From contig JADZBR010000329.1 of assembly GCA_020852035.1 (NCBI GenBank), positions 1 through 12,820 on the forward strand: 12,820 nt of DNA. Direction: 5' to 3'. The notes beneath the pieces are model-generated. The model saw only the letters and a program-made list of their open reading frames with translations, ran no database searches and was not told where the DNA came from. The DNA is from Caulobacteraceae bacterium. GTDB taxonomy: Bacteria; Pseudomonadota; Alphaproteobacteria; Caulobacterales; Caulobacteraceae. Below, piece by piece: positions 5,427 through 11,571 of the stretch (the first letter of the stretch is position 1; each line of letters begins with the position of its first letter). A program made the translations under genes and the position numbers.

Positions 5427-6370
5427 CAGGTCAGCCCCCGGTTGAGTCGCTCGCCCGCCTCGCTCGCCTGGTCGAAGATGAACAGCGGCAGGGAGGCGGA
5501 GATCGGGCCCGCGCCCGCCCCGGCCAGGTCGAGGCCCGCGTCGTGCACCCGGTCGGTGGGCAGGAGCACCGCCGAGCCGCGCTGGCGCCCGCCGGCGGCG
5601 ATCAGGTCGCCGAGCACGGCGGCCGCCTCGTCCTGGCGGGTTTCCGACCATGACAGCAGGCCCGTGCCGCGAGCCCTGGCGCGCGCCTCGACGATGCGCA
5701 GCAATCGCTCGGCTGTCGCCCTCTGGGTAGGACTCCAGACGGCCGCCAGGGAGGCGGCGAGCCAGGCCTGGCTCTTCAGGATCAGGCCGCCGTCGATCTG
5801 CTTCAGCCCGTTGGCGGCGAGCGTGGCGCCGGTGGTGGTGATGTCCACCACGCACTCGGCCGCGCCGGAGGCCGGCGCGCCCTCGGTGGCCCCGCCGGAG
5901 AAGACGATGCGGAAGTCCACGTCGTGCGCGGCGAGGAAGGCCCGGGTCTGGGCCACGTACTTGGTGGCCACCCGCATCCGCCGGCCGGTGCGGTGCAGGA
6001 TGTCGTGGCTGACCTCGGCGAGGTCGGCCATGTCGTCGACGTCCAGCCAGCTCTGGGGCACGGCCGTCACCAGGTCCGCGCGGCCGACGCCCAGCGGCGT
6101 CAGCTTCAGCGCCCGCTCGGCGCCCGGCAACTCGCCGATCAGGTCTTCGCCGGTGACCCCCAGGTGGGCTTCGCCGCCGACGACGGCGGCGGCGATGTCG
6201 GCGGCCGACAGCAGGCGCACCTGCACGCCCAGCGCATGGGTCATCTCCGCCAGATAGCCGCGCGCGCCGCCGGCGGCCTTCAGCGGCAGGCCGCAGTCGG
6301 CCAGCCAGGCTTCGACCTGCTCCTTCAGCCGGCCCTTGGAGGGAACCGCCAGGATCAAGGGCTCGCTCAT
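5420..6370 (-). CDS. hisG: ATP phosphoribosyltransferase catalytic subunit HisG
   Basis: HisG joins ATP and PRPP, the first and committed step of histidine synthesis in the cytoplasm. The 316-residue protein opens with LILAVPSKGRLKEQVEAWL (5-23). The periplasmic-binding-like core follows (GEAHLGVTGEDLIGELPG, 66-83; RVATKYVAQTRAF, 133-145; IVFSGGATEGAP, 155-166), and the PRPP loop is DITTTGATLAANGL (176-189). Short-form HisG, the type that works with HisZ, usually ends near residue 230. Here about 80 more residues follow that do not look like the ACT-like histidine-binding domain of long-form HisG. The ATG overlaps the hisZ stop as ATGA, so translation is probably coupled. HisZ next door should supply allosteric histidine sensing. 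Identity is very sure; the role of the tail is unknown. Confidence 0.96.
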   Translation of the reverse strand: MSEPLILAVPSKGRLKEQVEAWLADCGLPLKAAGGARGYLAEMTHALGVQVRLLSAADIAAAVVGGEAHLGVTGEDLIGELPGAERALKLTPLGVGRADLVTAVPQSWLDVDDMADLAEVSHDILHRTGRRMRVATKYVAQTRAFLAAHDVDFRIVFSGGATEGAPASGAAECVVDITTTGATLAANGLKQIDGGLILKSQAWLAASLAAVWSPTQRATAERLLRIVEARARARGTGLLSWSETRQDEAAAVLGDLIAAGGRQRGSAVLLPTDRVHDAGLDLAGAGAGPISASLPLFIFDQASEAGERLNRGLTCI

Positions 6371-7491
6371 GCCTGGCCTCCCGCATAGGCGCGCCAGGGT
6401 CGGATCATGCAGCCGACCGCGGCGTTGAGCTCGCCGCCCAGGCGGGCCAAGAGGCCGTCGTAGCGGCCGCCGGCGGCGACGGGCCGGGTCGGGCCGAGGG
6501 CGGCGCTGAGGATCTCGAACCGGGCTCCGTCGTAGTAGTCGAAGGAACGGCCCGCGGCGGTGGTGAACCGCAGGCGGCCCGCCGGCACGCCCGCGGCGGC
6601 CAGCCGCGCGCCGCGCGCGCGCCAGCCGTCCAGCCGTTGCGACAAAGCCGGGGAGGCGCTGGGCAGGCCGGCGATCCGGTCGAGCACGCCGGGCAGTTCG
6701 CCGTCGATGGTCAGATAGGCGGCGATCGCCGCGGCCTTGTCGGCCGGCAGCCGCCCCTGGCGGTCGCGCTCGGCGCGCTGGGCCAGGCGATGGGCGATCT
6801 CGGCGGCGGTGCGTCCGCCGACCGGCTCGATGCCGGCCAGCGCCCAGACCTCCTCCAGCACCTGGGCGGCCTGGCCTTCGGGGGCCTGGGCCAGCAGCGC
6901 GGCCAGGCGGTTGGGTTCGGCCGGCGCGTCGTCGTCGGTGCGCTCCAGTTCGGCCCGCAGCAGCCGGGGCCGCGCGGCCAGGCGGGAGAGCCGCCGCGTG
7001 GTGGCCGCGTCAAGCCCGAGGCCGCCGACGAAGGCGGCGAAGAGGCCCGCGTCGCCGAGGGCCAGCGTCAGGGCGTCCCGCCCTCCGGCGGCGGCGGCGC
7101 GCCAGGCGAGGGCGGCGATCTCCACGTCGGCGTCCTCAGGCGCGGCGTCGTCGGCCTGATGGACCTCAAGGCCCAGCTGCCGGAATTCCTCGTAGCCGTC
7201 GCCGCCGGCGGCGCGGAAGGCGCGGCCCTCGTAGACATAGCGGCCGCTCTCGGCGCCGCGCTGCAGGTGGGTGCGGGCCAGGGGGATGGTGAAGTCGGGG
7301 CGCAGGCACGCCTCCTCGCCGCCTTCGGCCTGGACGACGAAGAGCCGCTCGCGCAGGGCCTCGCCGGCCAGCTCGAGCAGCACGCCGAGCGGCTGCAGGA
7401 TCGGCGGGTCGACCGGCTCGCCGCCGGCTTCCAGAAACGGGGCGCGGATGGCGGCGAGCACCGGCTCCGGCGGTTTCGGCTCGGCCCTCAC
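6367..7491 (-). CDS. hisZ: ATP phosphoribosyltransferase regulatory subunit HisZ
   Basis: HisZ is a catalytically dead paralogue of histidyl-tRNA synthetase that assembles with short HisG and makes it active and histidine-sensitive. The 374-residue protein has a class II synthetase-like fold: LRPDFTIPLARTHLQ (63-77), a motif-2-like segment YVYEGRAFRAAGGDGYEEFR (85-104), FDYYDG, and a motif-3-like GGRYDGLLARLGGELNAAVG near the C-terminus. No anticodon-binding domain follows, as expected for HisZ. I chose the GTG at 7491 because it overlaps the hisS stop as GTGA and starts the conserved N-terminus. A longer reading to 7575 only shadows the hisS end in another frame. It lies between hisS and hisG with 4-base overlaps at both ends, so the three are surely one mRNA. 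Very GC- and Ala/Arg-rich, like its neighbours. Confidence 0.93.
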   Translation of the reverse strand: MRAEPKPPEPVLAAIRAPFLEAGGEPVDPPILQPLGVLLELAGEALRERLFVVQAEGGEEACLRPDFTIPLARTHLQRGAESGRYVYEGRAFRAAGGDGYEEFRQLGLEVHQADDAAPEDADVEIAALAWRAAAAGGRDALTLALGDAGLFAAFVGGLGLDAATTRRLSRLAARPRLLRAELERTDDDAPAEPNRLAALLAQAPEGQAAQVLEEVWALAGIEPVGGRTAAEIAHRLAQRAERDRQGRLPADKAAAIAAYLTIDGELPGVLDRIAGLPSASPALSQRLDGWRARGARLAAAGVPAGRLRFTTAAGRSFDYYDGARFEILSAALGPTRPVAAGGRYDGLLARLGGELNAAVGCMIRPWRAYAGGQA

Positions 7492-8957
7492 GACGCGGCC
7501 TCGACGATCTTGCGGACGGCGGCGACCAGCTCGGCGCGGGGCAGGGTCTGCTGTCCCGGTCGCGCTTCGCGCCATTCGCGGTTGTCGGAAACCTGGCCGG
7601 CCAGCTGGCGGCCGAGGTCGAGGTTCTTGATGGTGACCGCGCCAGCGGCGAGCTCGTCCTCGCCGAGGATCACGGCAGCGGGGGAGAGGCGGCGGTCGGC
7701 GTACTTCATCTGCGCCTTCATGCCGGAGCTTCCGAGATAGACCTCGGCAGGAAGGCCGGCGGCGCGCAGTTCGGCGGCGGCGGCGAAGTAGTCGGCCATG
7801 CGGGCCTCGTCGAAGGCGATCACCACCACCGGGCCGCGGGCCCCCGCCCCGGCGTCGCGGCCGGCGGCTCTGAGGGCCGCGGCCAGGCGTGAGACGCCGA
7901 AGGAGAAGCCGGTGGCCGGGATCGCCTGTCCGGTGAAGCGGGCCACCAGGTCGTCGTAGCGCCCGCCGCCGCCGACCGAGCCGAAGCGCACCGCCTCGCC
8001 GCGCTCGTCGGTGGTCTGCAGCAAGAGCTCGGCCTCGAAGACCGGGCCGGTGTAGTATTCGAGGCCGCGCACCACCGAGGGGTCGACCAGGGCGCGGTCG
8101 GCTTCCAGGCCCATGCCCGTGAGGGCTTGATGGATGCGCGCCAGTTCTTCGACGCCGGCGGCGCCGTCTTCAGACCCGCCGACGACGTTGGAAAGGCGAT
8201 CGAGCGCGTCGCCCCGGCCCGCCTCGACGGCGGTGAACGCAATGACGGAATCGATGGCGGCGGGCGCGAGGCCCGCGCCCTTGGTGAAGTCGCCGGACTC
8301 GTCGAGCCGGCCTTCGCCGAGCAGCAGGCGCACGCCCTCGGGACCCAGGCGGTCGAGCTTGTCGATGGCGCGCAGGACGGCGAGCTTCTGGCGGTCGTCG
8401 GCGACGCCGGCGGTGGCCAGAAGGCCGTTGAGGAGCTTGCGGTTGTTGATCCGCAGGACGTAGGCGCCGCGCGGCAGGCCGGCGGCCTCCAGGCCTTCGG
8501 CGGCGGCGGCGATCACCTCGGCGTCGGCTTCCGGGCGGGCCGAGCCGACGGTGTCGGCGTCGCACTGCACGAATTCGCGGTAGCGGCCGGGGCCGGGCTT
8601 CTCGTCGCGCCAGACGGGGCCGTAGGCGTAGCGGCGGAAGGGCTTGGGCAGGGTGTCCCAGGTCTGGGCGGCGAAGCGGGCGAGCGGCGCGGTGAGGTCG
8701 TAGCGCAGCGCCATCCACTGATCGTCGTCGTCGGTGAGGGCGAAGACGCCCTCGTTGGGCCGGTCGGCGTCGGGCAGGAACTTGCCGAGGGCGTCGGCGT
8801 ATTCGAAGGCCGAGGTGTCGAAGGGCTCGAAGCCGTAGCGTTCGTAGACCTCGGAAACGGCGGAGAGGATTCGGCGCTCGGCGGCGAGGTCGCGAGCGCG
8901 TTTGTCGGCGAAGCCGCGCGGGGCGCGGGCGATGGGGCGGGCGGGGGTGTCGGTCAT
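7488..8957 (-). CDS. hisS: Histidyl-tRNA synthetase (alphaproteobacterial type)
   Basis: HisRS charges tRNA-His with histidine. The 489-residue protein has class II motif 1 near residues 50-90 and motif 2 at 112-135, which includes YGPVWRDEKPGPGRYREFVQ. The HisRS-specific RGLEYYTGPVFEAE is at 298-311, SVGGGGRYDDLVARF at 328-342, and motif 3 GFSFGVSRLAAAL at 351-363. The anticodon-binding domain spans about 378-489 (VVVIAFDE, LPAEVYLGSS, VILGEDELAAGAVTIKNLD). The motif 2 loop reads EKPGPGR instead of the common ERPQ.GR, as in the divergent alphaproteobacterial HisRS group. The start at 8957 lies 97 bases after the leader peptide stop and about 50 bases after the attenuator terminator's U tail. 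First structural gene of the hisS-hisZ-hisG operon, so expression probably depends on read-through of the attenuator. Confidence 0.96.
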   Translation of the reverse strand: MTDTPARPIARAPRGFADKRARDLAAERRILSAVSEVYERYGFEPFDTSAFEYADALGKFLPDADRPNEGVFALTDDDDQWMALRYDLTAPLARFAAQTWDTLPKPFRRYAYGPVWRDEKPGPGRYREFVQCDADTVGSARPEADAEVIAAAAEGLEAAGLPRGAYVLRINNRKLLNGLLATAGVADDRQKLAVLRAIDKLDRLGPEGVRLLLGEGRLDESGDFTKGAGLAPAAIDSVIAFTAVEAGRGDALDRLSNVVGGSEDGAAGVEELARIHQALTGMGLEADRALVDPSVVRGLEYYTGPVFEAELLLQTTDERGEAVRFGSVGGGGRYDDLVARFTGQAIPATGFSFGVSRLAAALRAAGRDAGAGARGPVVVIAFDEARMADYFAAAAELRAAGLPAEVYLGSSGMKAQMKYADRRLSPAAVILGEDELAAGAVTIKNLDLGRQLAGQVSDNREWREARPGQQTLPRAELVAAVRKIVEAAS

Positions 8958-9006
8958 GGGATCGGTCGGTTCATCGTCAGGGGTGTTGAGCGACGAACGG
9001 GGCCGG

Positions 9007-9093
9007 AAAGTAAAGCCCCGTCCTTGGCGGGCGGGGCGGGCTGGAGCCGGCGATCAGACCGAACGGCGCCAGCCGGTCCCGCGGTGGGTCCGG
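9007..9093 (-). promoter_or_regulatory. Histidine attenuator: pause, antiterminator and terminator hairpins upstream of hisS
   Basis: Three alternative RNA hairpins are visible on the minus strand. The pause hairpin (9093-9073) pairs CCGG and CCC with GGG and CCGG around the loop ACCGC, with one A-A mismatch. The antiterminator pairs GCGGGACCGGCTGG (9082-9069) with CCAGCCCGCCCCGC (9044-9031): 12 pairs and 2 mismatches. The terminator (9037-9015) pairs GCCCCG with CGGGGC, then after one mismatch CC with GG, around a 5-base loop, and is followed by TTTACTTT (9014-9007). Antiterminator and terminator share 9031-9037; pause and antiterminator share 9073-9082. The antiterminator's 5' strand begins just after the last His codon, so a ribosome stalled at His codons would leave it free to form. 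Confidence 0.82.
9015..9037 (-). terminator. Attenuator terminator hairpin of the his operon leader
   Basis: A six-pair GC stem (GCCCCG with CGGGGC), one C-A mismatch and two further pairs enclose the loop GCCAA. The tail UUUACUUU lies at 9014-9007. It stands between the leader ORF and hisS rather than after a gene, which is why it is read as conditional. Confidence 0.8.
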
Positions 9094-9131
9094 TGATGGG
9101 CGTGGCCGTGATGGTGCTCAGCGCAAAACAT
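9054..9131 (-). CDS. hisL: HisL-like histidine leader peptide (25 residues, seven His)
   Basis: The ORF starts at ATG 9131 and ends at TGA 9056-9054. Its peptide begins MFCAEHHHGHAHHRTHR and carries histidine at residues 6, 7, 8, 10, 12, 13 and 16. The expected His frequency in this genome is a few percent, so this density is very unlikely by chance. Its product probably has no function of its own; translation of its His codons would sense charged tRNA-His and set the fold of the downstream RNA. The function is the same as that of enterobacterial HisL, but the sequence is not recognisably homologous beyond the His run. No Shine-Dalgarno sequence precedes it, and a candidate -10 ends 10-11 bases before the ATG, so it may be translated near-leaderless. 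The same frame is open upstream to 9311 through a repeat; that longer reading is rejected. Confidence 0.8.
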   Translation of the reverse strand: MFCAEHHHGHAHHRTHRGTGWRRSV

Positions 9132-9141
9132 GACGGGCGGG

Positions 9142-9171
9142 CCTATAACGGAGGTTTTCCGGTGGCGCCAG
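9142..9171 (-). promoter_or_regulatory. Candidate promoter of the hisL-hisS-hisZ-hisG transcript
   Basis: On the minus strand CTGGCG (9171-9166) is followed after 17 bases by TTATAG (9148-9143), extended as TATAGG to 9142. The -10 is good and the -35 poor. Transcription would start near 9135-9134, leaving only about 3 bases before the leader ATG. This is the only TATA-like element between the leader ORF and the REP-like repeats. Confidence 0.45.
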
Positions 9172-9227
9172 CGTGATCCGTCTTGGCGGGCCTGGGCCTC
9201 TCCCGGAGCGCTGGCCTCCGCGGAGCG

Positions 9228-9352
9228 GCCTTGCGTGGTTCGAGACGCGGCTTCGCCGCTCCTCACCATGACCAAGGTTTTTGCTGACCTAGGTTTTTGC
9301 TGACTAGTCATCCTGAGGGCCCGCGAAGCGGGTGTCTCGAAGGACGCACGGC
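9228..9352. repeat. Inverted pair of REP-like elements between hisS and pgi
   Basis: Arms 9228-9272 and 9307-9352 are imperfect inverted copies of about 45 bp sharing GCGT, TTCGAGAC, CGCTTCGC-like cores and ATGAC. Each has its own small hairpin: GCGGC/GCCGC (9247-9259) and CCCGC/GCGGG (9320-9332). The form CATCCTGAGG...CTCGAAGGACGCACGG resembles intergenic repeats common in Caulobacterales (from memory). The distal end merges with a hairpin at the pgi stop: GGACGC (9342-9347) pairs with GCGTCC (9359-9364), plus three inner pairs. It could slow or end pgi transcription, but has no U tail. Confidence 0.6.
9275..9304. repeat. Tandem 14-mer in the centre of the REP-like pair
   Basis: AGGTTTTTGCTGAC occurs exactly twice, at 9275-9288 and 9291-9304, with a 16-bp period. 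It is directly followed by the perfect palindrome TGACTAGTCA (9301-9310). The segment is AT-rich compared with its surroundings. Confidence 0.8.
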
Positions 9353-9363
9353 TGCGCCGCGTC

Positions 9364-10998
9364 CTACGGCTCGGACGCTGAGGGATCGTCCGCCAAGCGC
9401 GCGATCAGGGCGGCGGTGGAGGGATCGTGCGCCCCGCGCGGGCCGCCCCGCAACTCGCCGAGCACGCGGGCGGCGAGGGTCTTGCCGAGCTCCACGCCCC
9501 ACTGGTCGAAGCTGTTGATCCCCCAGAGCACGCCCTCGACGAAGGTCTTGTGCTCGTAGAGAGCGATGACGGCGCCGAGGGCGCGCGGCGTCAGCCGGTC
9601 CATCAGGATGAAGCTCGACGGCCGGTCGCCGGGGAAGGCGCGCTGCGGGGCCAGGGCGTCGATATGGGCCGCGTCCAGGCCGGCGGCTTGCAGCTCGGCG
9701 CGGACCTCGCCTTCGGCCCGACCGACCATCAGCGCCTCGGCCTGGGCGACGGCGTTGGCCAGGAGCTTGGCCTGGGAGTCCGGCTCGCCCTCGCCGCCGG
9801 CGACCGCGACGAAGTCGACGGGGATGACGTCGGTTCCCTGGTGCAGCAGCTGGAAGAAGGCGTGCTGGCCGTTGGTCCCGGCGTCGCCGAACACGGCGGC
9901 GGCGGTGGCGCGCCCCACGGGGCGGCCGGATGCGTCGACGCGCTTGCCGTTCGATTCCATCTCCAGCTGCTGCAGGAAGGCGGGGAACAGGCGCAGCCGC
10001 TGGGCGTAGGGGACGACGGCGCGGATCGGGCGGCCAAGGCCATCGCGGTTGAAGACATGCGCCAGCGCCAGCAGCACCGGGGCGTTGGCGTGCAAGGGAG
10101 CGGTCTGGAAATGGACGTCCATCTCCGCCGCGCCGGCCAGCAGTTCGGCGAAGACTTCCCAGCCGAGGGCGATGGCGCAGGAGAGGCCCACCGCCGACCA
10201 CACGGAGTAACGCCCGCCTACCCAGTCCCAGAAGTCGAACACGCGGTCGGGCGCGACACCGAAGGCGGCTGCCGCCTCGGGGTTGGCCGAGACCGCGACG
10301 AGATGGGCGTCCGCCGCTTCGCCGAGCGCCGCGCGCAGCCAGGCGCGGGCGATCCCGGCGTTGGCCAGGGTCTCCTGGGTGGTGAAGCTCTTGGAGACGG
10401 CGACCACGAGGGTGCGGGCGGGATCGAGGCCGGCGAGGGCGAGTTCGATCTCGGCCGGATCGACATTGGCGACGAAGCGCAGGTCGATGGCCGGGTCGCG
10501 CGGACGCAGGGCCTCCCAGACCAGCCGGGGGCCGAGGTCCGAGCCGCCGATGCCGATGTGGACGATGGCCGTGAACGGTCGGGCGCCGACGCCGCGGATG
10601 TCGCCGGCCCGCACGCCCTCGGCGAAGGTCCGCATGGCCGCGCGGCTCGCCTCGACGGCGGGCGAGACCGGCCGGCCCTTAGCCTGGAAGGCGGCGCCAT
10701 CGGCGGCGCGCAGGGCCATGTGCAGGGCGGGGCGACCCTCTGAGCGGTTGACGATCTGGCCGCCGAAGAGGGCTGCACGCGCGGCCTCCACCTGCGCCGC
10801 CCCGGCCAGGTCCAGCGCCGCCGCGAGGTCCGCGAGCGACCAGGGCTGTTTGGAAAGGTCGAGCGTCAGCCCCGCGGCGGTCAGGGCGAGCCGCGCCAGC
10901 CGGTCGGGCTCGACGTCGAACAGGCCGGCGATGCGGCGTCCGCTGGCCCGGCCGCCGGCCTCCAGGAGGCGTCGCCAGGCGGTGTCCAGATCGGTCAT
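9364..10998 (-). CDS. pgi: Glucose-6-phosphate isomerase
   Basis: Pgi interconverts glucose 6-phosphate and fructose 6-phosphate in the cytoplasm. The 544-residue protein, near the normal length for bacterial enzymes, carries the family signatures. These are the sugar-phosphate loop VHIGIGGSDLGPRLVWEAL (146-164), VVAVSKSFTTQETLANA (198-214), DFWDWVGGRYSVWSAVGL (255-272), QLEMESNGKRVD with catalytic Glu348 (344-355), GDAGTNGQHAFFQLLHQGTD with catalytic His379 (371-390), and, near the C-terminus, VLWGINSFDQWGVELGK with the active-site Lys. The ATG at 10998 follows GGGGGAGG by three bases. It is transcribed toward the his operon and away from the secreted hypothetical gene. No operon partner is visible. 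Caulobacteria mainly use the Entner-Doudoroff route, so Pgi probably serves gluconeogenesis and sugar-nucleotide supply (inference). Confidence 0.97.
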   Translation of the reverse strand: MTDLDTAWRRLLEAGGRASGRRIAGLFDVEPDRLARLALTAAGLTLDLSKQPWSLADLAAALDLAGAAQVEAARAALFGGQIVNRSEGRPALHMALRAADGAAFQAKGRPVSPAVEASRAAMRTFAEGVRAGDIRGVGARPFTAIVHIGIGGSDLGPRLVWEALRPRDPAIDLRFVANVDPAEIELALAGLDPARTLVVAVSKSFTTQETLANAGIARAWLRAALGEAADAHLVAVSANPEAAAAFGVAPDRVFDFWDWVGGRYSVWSAVGLSCAIALGWEVFAELLAGAAEMDVHFQTAPLHANAPVLLALAHVFNRDGLGRPIRAVVPYAQRLRLFPAFLQQLEMESNGKRVDASGRPVGRATAAAVFGDAGTNGQHAFFQLLHQGTDVIPVDFVAVAGGEGEPDSQAKLLANAVAQAEALMVGRAEGEVRAELQAAGLDAAHIDALAPQRAFPGDRPSSFILMDRLTPRALGAVIALYEHKTFVEGVLWGINSFDQWGVELGKTLAARVLGELRGGPRGAHDPSTAALIARLADDPSASEP

Positions 10999-11124
10999 GC
11001 GCCTCCCCCGTTTGCGTAGCGTTTACCGTGTCGCGGTTAGCAGAAGGCGAAGGGTTCGTCCCGGTTCCGCCGGAAGTCGCGGTGGAGACGTCGCGGCCCC
11101 AAGTCACCGCAAGGAGCTTCACCG

Positions 11125-11550
11125 ATGTCCTGCGACGCCATCGCCGCCGCCGCTTTCCTCTGGCTGGCTTCCAGCGCGCCGACCCCGGCCCCCACCCAGC
11201 CGGCGGTGGTCTCGGTGGCGCAGGAGCCGCTGTTCGTCGATATCGTGCGCCGGGCCGCGGCGCTGAAGACCGAGGCCAGCGCGGGCGCGGCCGACATGGC
11301 CGGGTTCAAGGCGCGGATCGGCGAACTGGCCGATCTCGACATGAAGGGTCACATCACCCTGCGCGACCGGGGCGGCGACGGCGACCTGAAGTGCATCCTG
11401 AAGGGCATCTCGCAGGACCTGCCGCTGAAGCTGGCGGCCATCGAAGGGGCGGGCGACGCCCATGCGCGCAAGCTGGCGCTCGACGACATGGTCTATCTGC
11501 TGAATGACAACGTCGAGGTGATCGAGGCCCCGCCCGCGCCGCCGGTGTAA
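11125..11550 (+). CDS. Small exported hypothetical protein
   Basis: I do not recognise this 141-residue protein. The N-terminus, MSCDAIAAAAFLWLASSAPT, looks like a short signal peptide without strongly basic residues, followed by a Pro/Thr/Ala-rich stretch. The mature part is predicted mostly helical (EPLFVDIVRRAAALKTEAS, FKARIGELADLDMKG, LKLAAIEGAGDAHARKLALDDMVYLLNDNVEVI) and ends in APPAPPV. It has two Cys residues, one in the putative signal region and one in DLKCILKG. AAGGAG sits eight bases before the ATG, an excellent ribosome binding site that supports a real gene. It is divergent from pgi, sharing a 126-bp intergenic region, and convergent with the redoxin gene, with only 21 bp between their stops. 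It may be periplasmic or cell-surface; function unknown. Confidence 0.72.
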   Translation: MSCDAIAAAAFLWLASSAPTPAPTQPAVVSVAQEPLFVDIVRRAAALKTEASAGAADMAGFKARIGELADLDMKGHITLRDRGGDGDLKCILKGISQDLPLKLAAIEGAGDAHARKLALDDMVYLLNDNVEVIEAPPAPPV

Positions 11551-11571
11551 GGAGCCGATCGCCGCCGGCGC

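Noticed and set aside
7492..7575. HisZ start 28 codons further upstream
   Set aside because: That segment overlaps the hisS C-terminus in another frame; the GTG at 7491 gives the 4-base GTGA overlap and the conserved N-terminus.
9054..9311. 85-codon reading of the His-rich frame starting at 9311
   Set aside because: The upstream two thirds run through the REP-like element and the candidate promoter and have no coding character; only the last 25 codons from 9131 make sense.
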